DNA of 64,000 bases from Nostoc sp. FACHB-973 (GTDB lineage Bacteria > Cyanobacteriota > Cyanobacteriia > Cyanobacteriales > Nostocaceae). The DNA is taken from contig NZ_JACJSJ010000003.1 in the NCBI RefSeq assembly GCF_014698115.1, positions 117,297 through 181,296 on the forward strand, written 5' to 3'. A program made the translations under genes and the position numbers. The notes under the pieces were generated by a model, which was not told the DNA's origin, searched no databases, and saw only the letters and a list, made by a program, of their open reading frames with translations. Below are positions 34,950 through 45,273 of this stretch, piece after piece (position 1 is the stretch's first letter; each line of letters opens with the position of its first letter).

Positions 34950-37112
34950 TCACTTGCGATTTTCGCGCCGCCACTTACTCCGTACTAAGCGAATTTCATC
35001 AAAAGTGTAGCTTTCACCTAGTTGTTCTTTGATGGGAGTGAGGGAAATGTCACCGAGTACTTCTAAAACTTGCCAAATTTTTTGTTGATGTTCTATAGGT
35101 ACTAATTGATTTAAATCAACTGGCTGATTTTTCTCAATTAATTTTTCAAGATGATTGCTAACTGTTGACGGACTAAGGTTGCGTTTTTGGGCAATTTGAG
35201 CGATATTTAAACCTTGTTGATGTAATTGTAATGTCTGCAATTCCGTATAAGAAGATGAACTCGGAGAGGATGCATAATTATTAGTAACCGATTTATTTTG
35301 CAACCCTTTTTCTTGGCGGTAGGCGCGAATTTCTGTAATAAACTTTTCGCCATATTGAGCGAGTTTGTGACTACCTACACCAGAAAGTTTGGCAAATTCA
35401 GCTAAGGTTTGGGGTTGTACCTGTACCATCAGTTTTAAAGTGGAATCGTGGAAGATGACGTAAGGTGGTACAGATTGCTCATCAGCTAATTGTTTACGTA
35501 GCGATCGCAACTTCTGTAATAATATTTCTGCAACTTCTGCTTTTTCACTTCCCTGTTCCCCGGTAATTTTTTGGACTGTGGTTACAGCTAGGGAAACTGT
35601 GCGTTGTTTTCGCATTACTTCCCAACTTAAGGCATTGAGTTTTAAAACTGAGTAACCATCGCTAGTTTGTTCTAGTAGTCCTTGATGTAAAAGCGATCGC
35701 CCCAACATTCGCCATTCGTCTACAGTTCTATCTTTACCAATACCATAAGTAGAAAGTTTATCATGTTCGTATTGGATAATTTTGTCTTTTTTTGCCCCCC
35801 GCAACACATCAATTATGTGTAGCATCCCAAACCTTTCTTTGCAACGCGCCACACAAGATAAAAACTTCATGGCTTCAATTGTCCAATCTTGCATGGGTTT
35901 GGGATGACGACAATTGTCACAGTTCCCACAATTCCCAGGAAACCTTTCGCCAAAATAACCCAGTTGAATCGTTCGCCGACAATCAGTACCTTCAGCGTAA
36001 TCGATCATCTGCCGGAGTTGTTGTTTAGCAATCAACTGTTCTTGAGGATCAGTTTTTTGATCGATACTCCATTCAATTGTTTTAACATCACCAAAACTGA
36101 AAAATATTGTACACCGAGATGGTTCTCCGTCTCTACCTGCCCTACCCGATTCTTGATAATAACTTTCTATATTTCTGGGCATATCAAAGTGAACTACCAA
36201 CCGCACATCGGGTTTATTAATTCCCATGCCAAAGGCGATTGTTGCCACCATCACCCGGACATCATCTCGAATAAATCGCGTTTGATTCCTACTACGTTCT
36301 TCATCAGTTAATCCGGCGTGATAAGGCAAAACAACAACCTTATCATTTTGCAGTTTAAAAGTGAGTTCATCAACTTTTTTACGAGTTAAACAATAAATAA
36401 TTGTCGAACCTTCAGTTTCTCGTATTAGTTCTAACAATTCAGCATAAGCATATTTAGTTTTAGGACAAACTTCGTAATAAAGATTTTCACGGTTAAAGCT
36501 GGCAAGATGGATGCTAGGTTGCTTTAGTCCTAGTTGTTGAATAATATCACTACGGACGCGATCGGTGGCTGTGGCGGTGAGGGCGACTGTAGGGATATCA
36601 GGATAGCGTTTCCGCAGAGATTTTAACTGGCGATATTCTGGACGAAAATCGTGTCCCCATTCCGAAACGCAGTGTGCTTCATCAATAGCAAAGCTAGAAA
36701 TACCGATTTTTTCTTTAACTAAATCGAGAAACGGGAGAAACCTTTCACTCAGCAGACGTTCCGGGGCGACGTATAGTAATTTTACTTTACCGTTGAGGAT
36801 GGCTTCTTCCCGCGATCGCACCTGATACGCATTCAAACTACTATTAAGAAATGTGGCGCTAATATTATTATTTCGCAGTGCTTCCACTTGGTCTTGCATC
36901 AAAGCAATTAACGGCGACACCACCACCGTTAGTCCATTTTTTAACAAAGCTGGTAACTGAAAACACAAAGATTTTCCGCCACCCGTAGGCATCACAACCA
37001 TTAAATCCCGATTTTGCAGCGCATCTTCGATAATTTGCCGTTGTCCGGGGCGGAATCTATCATAACCGAAGTGATATTTGAGCGCTTGTTCGAGATGGGG
37101 ATACTGAAGCAT
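34950..37112 (-). CDS. recQ: ATP-dependent DNA helicase RecQ
   Basis: A 720-aa protein. Helicase lobe 1 has Walker A MPTGGGKSLCF with Lys47 and DEAH at 144-147. Lobe 2 has YYQESGRAGRDGEPS. A zinc-binding region follows with CRRTIQLGYFGE and NCGNCDNC, then a winged helix, an HRDC domain around 525-600 (TLAEFAKLSGVGSHKLAQYG), and a C-terminal HTH (GLNIAQIAQKRNLSPSTVSN). RecQ unwinds DNA 3' to 5' in recombination and fork repair. The domain set is complete. Confidence 0.95.
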   Translation of the reverse strand: MLQYPHLEQALKYHFGYDRFRPGQRQIIEDALQNRDLMVVMPTGGGKSLCFQLPALLKNGLTVVVSPLIALMQDQVEALRNNNISATFLNSSLNAYQVRSREEAILNGKVKLLYVAPERLLSERFLPFLDLVKEKIGISSFAIDEAHCVSEWGHDFRPEYRQLKSLRKRYPDIPTVALTATATDRVRSDIIQQLGLKQPSIHLASFNRENLYYEVCPKTKYAYAELLELIRETEGSTIIYCLTRKKVDELTFKLQNDKVVVLPYHAGLTDEERSRNQTRFIRDDVRVMVATIAFGMGINKPDVRLVVHFDMPRNIESYYQESGRAGRDGEPSRCTIFFSFGDVKTIEWSIDQKTDPQEQLIAKQQLRQMIDYAEGTDCRRTIQLGYFGERFPGNCGNCDNCRHPKPMQDWTIEAMKFLSCVARCKERFGMLHIIDVLRGAKKDKIIQYEHDKLSTYGIGKDRTVDEWRMLGRSLLHQGLLEQTSDGYSVLKLNALSWEVMRKQRTVSLAVTTVQKITGEQGSEKAEVAEILLQKLRSLRKQLADEQSVPPYVIFHDSTLKLMVQVQPQTLAEFAKLSGVGSHKLAQYGEKFITEIRAYRQEKGLQNKSVTNNYASSPSSSSYTELQTLQLHQQGLNIAQIAQKRNLSPSTVSNHLEKLIEKNQPVDLNQLVPIEHQQKIWQVLEVLGDISLTPIKEQLGESYTFDEIRLVRSKWRRENRK

Positions 37113-37957
37113 GGCGATCGCTTTTTTGCAGGCGTTCTGCGTGGATTAAGTAAGTTTAGTCAAAAAAAGTGAGATATATTTTTAATAATCTTAGCTTTCT
37201 CGTTGAATTTGTGTAACTTAACAATTACTAATTGTCGCCGATCGCAAAAACTCAGGCTAAGATTGGAAAACGCGGTAGGAGGTCATGGTGTCAAAAACTT
37301 TTCCATCATAGCTTGTAGTGTTGCTACAACCTCTAACAACACTAAAAATAGTGATTTGGAAAGTTCTAACAACACGATCTAATACCGTTACTCTTCCGTA
37401 ACCTGAATTTTCATGGGGTCTGAAAACTCTATTTGAGAAAGAGTAAGGGTGTGACAATGCTAGAAGGAATTTGTGAAATTCCAAAATTTAAGCTGAACAA
37501 GTGTGTTTTCCCTAAATCCTTACACTTTCTTCATTCATATGCCGTGAAAAGTTAGACGGTAATAATATTTCCTGAAGTTCTGAGTGGAGGCTTCCTCCCC
37601 TCAGAATTTTTTAATGAAAACAAAATTCGGCGTTGTATAATTGCGGGATGAAGGCAAGGCTGTTTCATTCCCCAAAGAGCTTTAAAAATCAAGGGTTCTA
37701 GCAATTAAAAATTAGTTATTTTGTTACCAGCGTGCCCAGAAAATGAACTATTTTACTGATATTTCAATGTTTAAATGTTCATCTCATCGTCACCCTGACT
37801 TACAATTTTCTCGCTAACCATCTTGACAAATCCTGTTTGAAATGGAATAAAACAGCCCTGCTGCAATCAAGGGGCGTTGTAAGATGACTATACTTTAGAG
37901 TGAAATAATCAAGCTTTTCCAGAGCTACATCACCCGCGTCACAGATAGAATTCATAT
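37113..37957. other. 845-bp intergenic region with possible small RNA and terminator
   Basis: No protein gene is credible. A clear terminator at 37577-37612 has no gene before it on the plus strand, so an untranslated transcript between about 37240 and 37577 may end there. CTAACAACAC occurs twice, at 37337 and 37367, and the first copy can pair with GTGTTGCTA upstream. The argS promoter should lie in the last 250 bp. Confidence 0.45.
37577..37612 (+). terminator. Orphan Rho-independent terminator
   Basis: The stem TTCTGAG..GAGG pairs with CCTC..CTCAGAA and is followed by six T. No gene lies upstream on this strand for 460 bp. Confidence 0.75.
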
Positions 37958-39721
37958 ATGAACCCTACACAAGAAAAACTAAAACTTCAGTTTGAGCAGG
38001 CTTTAGTCGCGGCTTTTGGCGCTGAATTCGCTGGAACAGATCCTATTTTGGTTGCTGCTAGTAATCCTAAATTTGGTGATTATCAGGCAAATGTGGCTTT
38101 ATCCTTGAGCAAAAAGAAAGGATTGCAACCAAGAGTAATTGCATCTGCCATAGTTGAGAAATTAGATGTATCCGAAATCTGCGAACCGCCAGAAATCGCT
38201 GGCCCAGGATTTATCAATCTGAAACTCAAAACAGCATACCTAGAAGCACAACTCAACGCTATTCAAGCAGATTCCAGGTTAGGAATTCCAATGGCGAAAA
38301 CCCCACAACGCGAAATTGTGGATTTTTCTAGTCCGAATATTGCTAAAGAAATGCACGTTGGGCATTTGCGTTCTACAATTATCGGTGATGCGATCGCCCG
38401 TATTCTCGAATTTCAAGGACACGATGTCCTGCGGTTAAATCACGTCGGTGATTGGGGTACGCAATTTGGCATGTTAATTGCCTATCTGCGGGAAGTTTAC
38501 CCCCAAGCCCTGACCACTGCTAATGCTTTAGATATTGGCGATTTAGTAACTTTTTACCGCCAAGCCAAGCAGCGGTTTGATGCAGACGAAGCTTTTCAAG
38601 AAACAGCACGCCAAGAAGTTGTCAGATTACAAGCAGGTGCCCAAGACACACTCCATGCTTGGAAATTACTGTGCGAACAATCACGCCGGGAGTTTCAAGT
38701 AATTTATGATTTGTTGGATATCAAGTTAATTGAACGAGGCGAATCTTTCTACAATGCCTTACTACCAGGAGTTGTAGAAGATTTAGACAAATCTGGATTA
38801 CTGGTAGAAAATCAAGGCGCAAAATGTGTTTTTCTCGAAGGGTTTACAAATAGAGAAGGTGAACCGCTACCTTTAATTGTGCAGAAATCCGATGGCGGTT
38901 ATAACTACGCCACTACAGATTTAGCATCCCTCCGTTACCGGATTCAGCAGGATGAAGCAAAACGAATAATTTATGTAACGGATGCTGGACAAGCAAACCA
39001 CTTTGCCCAATTTTTGCAGGTAGCACGCAAAGCCGGATGGATTCCCGATGATGTGGAATTAGTGCATGTACCCTTTGGGTTGGTGTTAGGAGAAGACGGT
39101 AAGAAATTCAAGACTCGTTCTGGCGATACTGTACGATTGCGGGATTTGTTAGATGAAGCGATCGCTCGTTGTCATGCCGATCTAAAAGCTAGATTACAAG
39201 AAGAAGAACGCGAAGAAACTGAAGAATTTATTAATGAAGTTGCCAACGTAGTTGGAATTAGTGCAGTTAAGTATGCAGATTTAAGCCAAAACCGCACTAG
39301 TAACTACGTTTTCAGCTACGAAAAAATGCTAGATCTCAAAGGCAATACTGCGCCTTATATGCTATATGCTTATGCGCGGATTCAGGGAATTAGCCGCAAG
39401 GGTGAAATTAACTTTGAAGAGCTAGGAAATAATGCCGTTCTGTTAGAGCATGAAACCGAATTAGCGCTGGCAAAATATTTACTTCAACTCGATGAAGTTA
39501 TTAGTACTGTAGAGCAAGATTTATTGCCCCATCGGTTATGTGAATATTTGTATGAACTGAGTAAAAAGTTTAATCAGTTTTATGACCGCAATCAAGGAGT
39601 TCGGGTGCTGGATGCCGAGGAACCGCAGCGAACATCCCGCTTGATTCTGTGTGATTTGACTGCTAGAACCCTGAAGTTGGGATTATCTTTGTTGGGTATT
39701 CAGGTATTAGAAAGGATGTAA
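37958..39721 (+). CDS. argS: Arginyl-tRNA synthetase
   Basis: A 587-aa class I synthetase. The HIGH-type motif is HVGH at 133-136 in [11 protein letters not shown]. The N-terminal additional domain (1-110) with [16 protein letters not shown], the [10 protein letters not shown] region and the C-terminal anticodon-binding DALR domain ([16 protein letters not shown]) are present. As usual for ArgRS the KMSKS motif is degenerate ([11 protein letters not shown]). It charges tRNA-Arg. Length and domain order are standard. Confidence 0.96.
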   Translation: MNPTQEKLKLQFEQALVAAFGAEFAGTDPILVAASNPKFGDYQANVALSLSKKKGLQPRVIASAIVEKLDVSEICEPPEIAGPGFINLKLKTAYLEAQLNAIQADSRLGIPMAKTPQREIVDFSSPNIAKEMHVGHLRSTIIGDAIARILEFQGHDVLRLNHVGDWGTQFGMLIAYLREVYPQALTTANALDIGDLVTFYRQAKQRFDADEAFQETARQEVVRLQAGAQDTLHAWKLLCEQSRREFQVIYDLLDIKLIERGESFYNALLPGVVEDLDKSGLLVENQGAKCVFLEGFTNREGEPLPLIVQKSDGGYNYATTDLASLRYRIQQDEAKRIIYVTDAGQANHFAQFLQVARKAGWIPDDVELVHVPFGLVLGEDGKKFKTRSGDTVRLRDLLDEAIARCHADLKARLQEEEREETEEFINEVANVVGISAVKYADLSQNRTSNYVFSYEKMLDLKGNTAPYMLYAYARIQGISRKGEINFEELGNNAVLLEHETELALAKYLLQLDEVISTVEQDLLPHRLCEYLYELSKKFNQFYDRNQGVRVLDAEEPQRTSRLILCDLTARTLKLGLSLLGIQVLERM

Positions 39722-39828
39722 TATAGCGGTTCCCATTCAGATGCAGTACAACATCCGCAAGGTGTAGGGGCACGGCACTGCCGTGCCCTTACAGGTGTAC
39801 CTCACCCTTGTGGGGAAACGCTATATAT
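39721..39828. repeat. Palindromic intergenic element, copy 3
   Basis: The ends ATATAGCGGTTCCC and GGGGAAACGCTATAT are inverted repeats. The centre GGGCACGGCA is the arm of a strong hairpin. It begins on the last base of the argS stop codon. It belongs to the class at 30508 and 34849 but has a different central arm. Confidence 0.82.
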
Positions 39829-39849
39829 TTTTGTAAACTGAATTCAAAA

Positions 39850-40362
39850 ATGCATCAGGTGCAACAGGTTTTATGGGTAGGAATTGGTTGTAAGCGGGGA
39901 ACCTCATGGCAATTAATTAATGAGGCAATTGAAAAAGTATTTGAAGAAAATCAACTTTGTCAAAGTGCGATCGCAGGTATTGCTACCATCGATACGAAAG
40001 CATCTGAAATTGGCTTATTAGAATTTTGTAACCTACGCAATTTGCCCCTAAAGACTTTTTGTGCCGAAGTTCTTCGCCGTATCTGGGTTCCTAATCCTAG
40101 CAGAATTGCCAACCAAGAAGTAGGTACAGCCAGTGTAGCAGAGGCAGCGGCTATTCTTGCAGCCACTCAACTCAACTTGTCGTTGACTGATTCCCTGTTT
40201 ATCAGCACAGAAGAATTGGGGGTGAAATTCTTAGTTCCCAAACGAATTTTCCAATTAAAAGGGCAACCAGGAGCTGTAACGCTAGCTGTTGCCCAAGCTG
40301 CAAATTTTAGTAATTTTTTTATTGAACAGAATTCAGAACTCAGGAGTCAGAATTCAGTATGA
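39850..40362 (+). CDS. Cobalamin biosynthesis protein, CbiG C-terminal/CobE-like
   Basis: The ATG at 39850 gives 170 aa; a longer frame from 39808 would start inside the palindromic element. The protein has the CbiG_C/CobE fold: VLWVGIGCKRGTSWQLI at the start, AGIATIDTKASEIGLLEF, and TASVAEAAAILAA. In B12 synthesis CbiG opens the delta-lactone of cobalt-precorrin-5A; the short CobE form is found in aerobic pathways. No other cobalamin genes are in the window, so the exact role is not fixed. Confidence 0.75.
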   Translation: MHQVQQVLWVGIGCKRGTSWQLINEAIEKVFEENQLCQSAIAGIATIDTKASEIGLLEFCNLRNLPLKTFCAEVLRRIWVPNPSRIANQEVGTASVAEAAAILAATQLNLSLTDSLFISTEELGVKFLVPKRIFQLKGQPGAVTLAVAQAANFSNFFIEQNSELRSQNSV

Positions 40363-40526
40363 ATTCTGTACGACTGGGTAATGAATATTGGTTGAAAACC
40401 GTACTTCGTCCCGCTGCGCTAACGCCCGCAAGTGGCGCGAAACTAGTATTAAATTTTTTTCAAAAGTTAAAACTCTATCCCTTCATGGGTAGAGTATTCT
40501 GAATTCTGAATTCTGAATTCTGACTC
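40325..40526. repeat. GAATTCTGA low-complexity repeats
   Basis: Short repeats of GAATTC and CAGGAGTCAGAATTC at 40325-40372, inside and just after the CbiG-like gene end, are answered by three tandem GAATTCT units at about 40500-40522. Together they form a loose inverted repeat about 200 bp long. This is a dispersed cyanobacterial simple repeat. Confidence 0.6.
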
Positions 40527-40530
40527 CTTT

Positions 40531-40884
40531 TTATTCAACAACTCTCAAAAAATAGTTAATGATGCTAGAAACAATTGCTAGTACAATTGAACCAAATAAA
40601 GCAGGTACAAAGCCCTGAATCTCAAAACCAGAACCAGGAGTTAGGGCACTTGCCAACCAAAGAGTTAAGGCATTGATCACTAATGTAAATAAACCAAAGG
40701 TCAGCAAGGTAATTGGAAAGGTTAAAATCTGCAAAATTGGTCTAATAAATGCATTAACTAGACCAATAACAATAGCAGCAACCAAGGCAGCCACAAAATT
40801 CTTGATAAAGAATCCCGGAACAATATTAGCAGTAATAAATAACGCCACCGCAGTACCGAGCCAAGTCAATAAAAAGTGTTGCAT
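40531..40884 (-). CDS. Phage-holin-4-like / DUF360-type membrane protein
   Basis: A 117-aa protein with four hydrophobic segments: LLTWLGTAVALFITANIV, FVAALVAAIVIGLVNAFI, ITLLTFGLFTLVINALTL and FVPALFGSIVLAIVSSII. The RPILQILTFPITLLTFG block is the signature of the family. It is widespread outside phages. Function is not established. Confidence 0.85.
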   Translation of the reverse strand: MQHFLLTWLGTAVALFITANIVPGFFIKNFVAALVAAIVIGLVNAFIRPILQILTFPITLLTFGLFTLVINALTLWLASALTPGSGFEIQGFVPALFGSIVLAIVSSIINYFLRVVE

Positions 40885-41276
40885 AAGCTTTTTTAGAAGA
40901 ATTAACCCTAAGTTTAATTAATTTAACTTTTGTCCATTGCGATTTGTAGCATAATTAGGTGCCGTTGTAGTTGACTCCTAAAGTAGTCGTCTCTTTTGAC
41001 AGCGCAAAAGCAATCTAAGACCATTTTGGATTGTCAAAGACGTTAGTGTAATCGCTTTTGGCAATCCATGTTGGCATAGAGAAATACTTTTAATGCCAGT
41101 ATCTTTATCGTATTGCACGATGTACCTAAGTCAAATACCCAGTGCCGATGCGATCGCATACACCATTAACGTGAGTTCGATGAACCTCTCCCCAACCCCT
41201 CTCCGTCTCGGAGAGGGGCTTTAGTATCCTGAGTTGGGCACGAAAAATTAGGGTTTTTAAGCCTCTCCCCCCTTGC
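40885..41276. other. Intergenic region with CCCCTCTCC hairpin
   Basis: AACCCCTCTCCG and CGGAGAGGGGCTTT at about 41194-41223 form a terminator-like stem, a common dispersed repeat in this group. No gene is visible in the gap. Confidence 0.55.
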
Positions 41277-42323
41277 CTAACGCCGCAAAAGAATTTCCCA
41301 GGTAGCCCCACCAGCTACGCCGTCAGGTTCTAAACCATAGCGCTTTTGTACGGCTTTGACAGCGGCTTCGGTTGTCGCCCCAAAGTCTCCATCTACGTCG
41401 CCTTTTAAGTAACCAAGCTTTTTCAGTTGTTGTTGCAATTTCACAACTTCCGAACCACGTAACCCTATACGTAAAATCGGTAATCCTTCTGAGGTGTATT
41501 GAATACCAGGGGTTCGCTTAGTACTTGTATTTGACTGAGTTCGCGTAGTTTGTCCAGTACGTGCGGCTGACTGAGTTCGAGTAGGTGATGTAGTACGATT
41601 CGGCGTTTTTTGAGCTTGTCTAGGTTTAGCAGGCCTTGGTTCAGGGCTGGTAGCAACTTGTGTTACAGGTTTCTTTGGTGGGTTGGGCTTGGTGGGAGCT
41701 TGTGTTACAGGTTTTTTGGGTGGGCTGGGCTTGGTGGGAGCTTGTGTTACAGCTTGCCTTGGTGGGTTGGGACTGGGATTTGCAACGTTGGTGAGGTTGG
41801 TACTCTGGGTTGGAACGGGAAAATTTGTTGCTGAGTTAAATCTTTGCCCAGATGAAGGAACTGTTGATGCTACTGTCGCTTCTTTAGGAAAAAGTCGTTG
41901 CCAGGTGGTGGCATCAACTATACCATCTGGATTTAAGCCAGCTGCTTGTTTAAATCGGGAAACAGCATTGGCAGTATTTTCACTATATATACCATCTACT
42001 ACACCGGAGTAAAAACCCAAAAGTTTCAAAGCTGCTTGAAGTTCAGATACGCGTTCGCCCTGGCTACCAACTTTCAGGGTAGGACGGCTGATACTATCTG
42101 CGGGGTTTACTTGGGCTATTTTTTGCGGAGCTGCAATTGATACTAGAGCAGAGGAGGCAATGAACAGAGGTGTAGTGGAAAACAGGAGTATTTGAGTTGC
42201 TGATAAAGACTTAGATCTGTTTGCCCACCAACCCTTTTGCGGTTTTTCCATCCGACAGCGATTTACAGTTGGATGTAGTAATTTTAAGTAACTCAAAATA
42301 CTTGCTGTCAGGCTGTGTTGCAT
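41277..42323 (-). CDS. Exported protein with two peptidoglycan-binding domains
   Basis: A 348-aa protein. After an N-terminal region with a hydrophobic segment near residue 40-65 come two PG_binding_1 domains, at about 82-145 (GERVSELQAALKLLGFYSG) and 285-347 (GSEVVKLQQQLKKLGYLKG). They are joined by a Pro/Thr/Lys/Arg-rich linker with three QAPTKP-type repeats. There is no catalytic domain. It should sit in the periplasm bound to the cell wall. Confidence 0.85.
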   Translation of the reverse strand: MQHSLTASILSYLKLLHPTVNRCRMEKPQKGWWANRSKSLSATQILLFSTTPLFIASSALVSIAAPQKIAQVNPADSISRPTLKVGSQGERVSELQAALKLLGFYSGVVDGIYSENTANAVSRFKQAAGLNPDGIVDATTWQRLFPKEATVASTVPSSGQRFNSATNFPVPTQSTNLTNVANPSPNPPRQAVTQAPTKPSPPKKPVTQAPTKPNPPKKPVTQVATSPEPRPAKPRQAQKTPNRTTSPTRTQSAARTGQTTRTQSNTSTKRTPGIQYTSEGLPILRIGLRGSEVVKLQQQLKKLGYLKGDVDGDFGATTEAAVKAVQKRYGLEPDGVAGGATWEILLRR

Positions 42324-42426
42324 GGAATTTACTCCCAGAATATTCTCATGCTAATGGTACAGCCGCTTGGTCTAAAAAACAGCTGCTACAGAAAGCGATG
42401 TCTCCGATGGGCTAGGCCTGCATACA

Positions 42427-43707
42427 TCATCTACCTGATGCGATCGCCCCATTAATTGCTGTTTCTTGACCAACTAAAGACACATAAGGTTCTTTTAAAT
42501 ACTTAGAAGCGGCAGCGATCGCATCTTGGGCATCCACTGCCGCAATCAGTTCTTGGAACTTAATATCAAAATCAATTCCTAACCCCAAAATCTCATACCA
42601 GCCGTATATCTGAGCAATTTGCCCGTTCGTTTGTTTACCCAAAGCATACTGCCCCAGAATCTTGTTTTTAGCAGCTTGCAGGGCGCTTGGGGATATTTCG
42701 GTGGTAGACAATAAATCTACTTCTGTACGCAGTCCTTCTAAAGCTATGGTGGTATTTTCTGGTGCTGTACCCATGTAAACCACAAACGATGCTGGGTATA
42801 GCCTGGTTGAGTAAAAAGCCGATACTTCGTAAGCTAAACCTCGTTTTTCCCGCAATTCGACAAACAAGCGGCTAGAAAGCCCATTTCCCAAGTAGGTACA
42901 CAGCAACTTCAGTGAGGCGTAGTCAGGAGAACTCACTGATGTTCCCAAATAACCAAGCATCACAATTGATTGTTGCGTCTGTTGTGGCTTCAGCATTACC
43001 TGGGGTTCCACCCTAATTTCAGGTAAATTTAGGATTGGCAGTGGTGATGCTGGAACTTGCCAATCACCAAAAACTTTTGTCACCAATGCTACAGCATCTG
43101 CGGGTGTGACTCGACCAGCAATACTAATTACCAAATTATCTGGGCGGAAATAAGTTTGATGATACTGTACTAAGTCTGCACGAGTTAAGCGGCTCATGGT
43201 TGTTTCATCTCCTAATACCGACATGGCATAGGGATGATTTTGGTACATGACCTGCCGCATTTGTTCAAAGGCGACAGTGAAGGGTTGCTCTTTTTGCGAA
43301 CGAATATCTTGTAGCGCTAGACGCCGTTCGAGTTCTACTTGAATTTCGGGAAAAGTAGGCGATCGCAAAATCTGCCCTGCCAATGTTAAAATTTCGGCAA
43401 AATCCGATGTTACCGTCTTGAAAGACAGCAAAAAATAATCAGTGGCGGCATCTGTACTCAAACTCGCCCCGACAGACTCGACTTTTTCAGCAATTTCCAA
43501 GCTAGAAAGTCCATCGCATCCCTTGGTCATCACTGCTGATAGCAAATGTGCCAACCCTGCTTGTTCTTGGTTTTCGTTACAACTACCAGCACGCACAAAA
43601 ATTCGGGCTGCAATAATATCCGCAGCAGGATTTTCTGCCACTAGCACGACAATGCCATTGTTTAATACGGTGCGATGGATAGGCGATTTTTGCAGCAAGG
43701 TTGTCAT
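42427..43707 (-). CDS. M16-family peptidase, probably non-catalytic subunit
   Basis: A 426-aa protein with the two-lobed M16 fold. The place where active members have HxxEH reads HLLSAVMTKG, so the zinc site is lost. The Arg/Tyr pair typical of the non-catalytic partner is suggested by RGLAYEVSAFYS. It lies downstream of an active M16 gene, 153 bp apart on the same strand. In such pairs the two proteins form a heterodimeric processing protease. Confidence 0.85.
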   Translation of the reverse strand: MTTLLQKSPIHRTVLNNGIVVLVAENPAADIIAARIFVRAGSCNENQEQAGLAHLLSAVMTKGCDGLSSLEIAEKVESVGASLSTDAATDYFLLSFKTVTSDFAEILTLAGQILRSPTFPEIQVELERRLALQDIRSQKEQPFTVAFEQMRQVMYQNHPYAMSVLGDETTMSRLTRADLVQYHQTYFRPDNLVISIAGRVTPADAVALVTKVFGDWQVPASPLPILNLPEIRVEPQVMLKPQQTQQSIVMLGYLGTSVSSPDYASLKLLCTYLGNGLSSRLFVELREKRGLAYEVSAFYSTRLYPASFVVYMGTAPENTTIALEGLRTEVDLLSTTEISPSALQAAKNKILGQYALGKQTNGQIAQIYGWYEILGLGIDFDIKFQELIAAVDAQDAIAAASKYLKEPYVSLVGQETAINGAIASGR

Positions 43708-43860
43708 TTGTCATTTGTCCTTTGTCATTGGTTATGGGGTATGGGGCATTGGGCATTGTAAGTGCTGAGCTAGAAGTTAGGAGTTAAAAATTATTCTCCC
43801 CTGCCTCAAGAGTCTCCCTTGCTCCCTCATCTCCCATGCCCGATGCCCCATGCCCAATAC

Positions 43861-45126
43861 TTAACATGGTTTAAGTATAGTAACCGCATAATTTTGCGGT
43901 GAGAGATACTGTTTAGCTAATTTTTGCAGTTCTTGGACATCAAAAGATTGAATCTCCTGGGGATATGTCACAGCTAATTCAGCTTGGGCAATTGTATTGT
44001 AGTACCCGTAAAGTCCTGTGAGTTGATTTGGCGTTTCAGTAGAAAAGGCATACTCGTTACATAGTAGCCTGCGCGATCGCGCTATTTCCTGTTGACTAAT
44101 TCCTTGAGTCTGTAACTGATCTAAATGATCGCAAATCAAAGACTCAACTTTTTCTAAATTTTCTGGTTCCAACCAAGCAGTAATTGTAAATAAACTCGAT
44201 TCTCGTTGGAGAGAAAAATTACTACAAATTCCCTGTACCAATTGCAAATCTTCCCGCAAATCCCTTACTAAACGCGAAGTCCGCCCTTCTGCTAATAACA
44301 CCGACAATAAATCTAAACCATAGGCAGTGTGGATTTGTTCTACTCCGGGTACCAGCCACGCCATTAATAATCGCGCTTGTTCTATGCGTGGTAAACATAG
44401 TTCTTGACGACGAACTTCTGTTATTATTGGTTCTGGCACTTTTTCAAACTGCGGACAATGAGCAGGTTCGGCAAAATCAGTAAATGAACGATTTACTAAT
44501 TCCCAAGCCGACTCCTGAGCTATGCCCCCTGCAATTACCACTGTCATGTTTTGCGGTTGGTAGTGCGCCCGGTGAAAGCAGCGCATCGCTTCTGGTGACT
44601 GCTGCATAAGTTCTTGCTCAGTACCCAGCACCGAACGTCCGTAAGGGTGACGCCCATAAATGCTGCCAATCAAAGCTTGGAATCCTATCCAGTCAGAATC
44701 GTCATTGCACGAGCGGATTTCTTCTAGTACTACGTCCCGTTCGCGGCTAAATTCATCTTCTGGAATTGCTGCATTCAGCAGTAGTTCTCCCAAATGCGGC
44801 AGAGTATCTTGCAAATAAGGCGCAGCTGTGGTAAGCGAATAATGAGCATAATCATAGCTTGTTGCGGCATTACTGACGCCACCCCGGTTTTCAACGTTGT
44901 GGTCGAACATTCCAGGGGGTAGCGTTGCCGTGCCTTTAAAAATCATGTGTTCTAAAAAGTGCGCCATACCGAACCACGGTTGTGGCTCTAGGGTTGCTCC
45001 AGCACGCACCCAAACATCAGCCACAACTACAGGGGTAGTGGGAATTTCTTGATGAATAAACGTTAAACCACTGTCTAGTCGGAAGACCGAGGCTGGAAAC
45101 ACGGTGTCAGTTAGTTGTTGTGACAA
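43861..45126 (-). CDS. M16-family zinc peptidase, catalytic subunit
   Basis: A 421-aa protein. The inverted zinc motif HFLEH is at 56-60, and the distal Glu lies in the VVLEEIRS block about 75 residues later. It is the active partner of the protein at 42427. Bacterial M16 pairs of this type degrade or process peptides; the cyanobacterial homologues resemble chloroplast processing peptidases. The target is unknown. Confidence 0.9.
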   Translation of the reverse strand: MSQQLTDTVFPASVFRLDSGLTFIHQEIPTTPVVVADVWVRAGATLEPQPWFGMAHFLEHMIFKGTATLPPGMFDHNVENRGGVSNAATSYDYAHYSLTTAAPYLQDTLPHLGELLLNAAIPEDEFSRERDVVLEEIRSCNDDSDWIGFQALIGSIYGRHPYGRSVLGTEQELMQQSPEAMRCFHRAHYQPQNMTVVIAGGIAQESAWELVNRSFTDFAEPAHCPQFEKVPEPIITEVRRQELCLPRIEQARLLMAWLVPGVEQIHTAYGLDLLSVLLAEGRTSRLVRDLREDLQLVQGICSNFSLQRESSLFTITAWLEPENLEKVESLICDHLDQLQTQGISQQEIARSRRLLCNEYAFSTETPNQLTGLYGYYNTIAQAELAVTYPQEIQSFDVQELQKLAKQYLSPQNYAVTILKPC

Positions 45127-45273
45127 TTTTTTGTAGCTTTAACCACAATTTCATGCAATTGTGTGATCTTAACTCCGAACGTTACCTAAATTAGAATCAT
45201 GTTATACAGATTTTGTTTTTATTCGCAAAAGAAGTTGACTTGTTCTAATACAAAGTCTGATTTTATACTATTC

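Noticed and set aside
37257..37484. 75-aa minus-strand frame between recQ and argS
   Set aside because: No ribosome-binding site, no conserved look, and it lies opposite a likely untranslated transcript.
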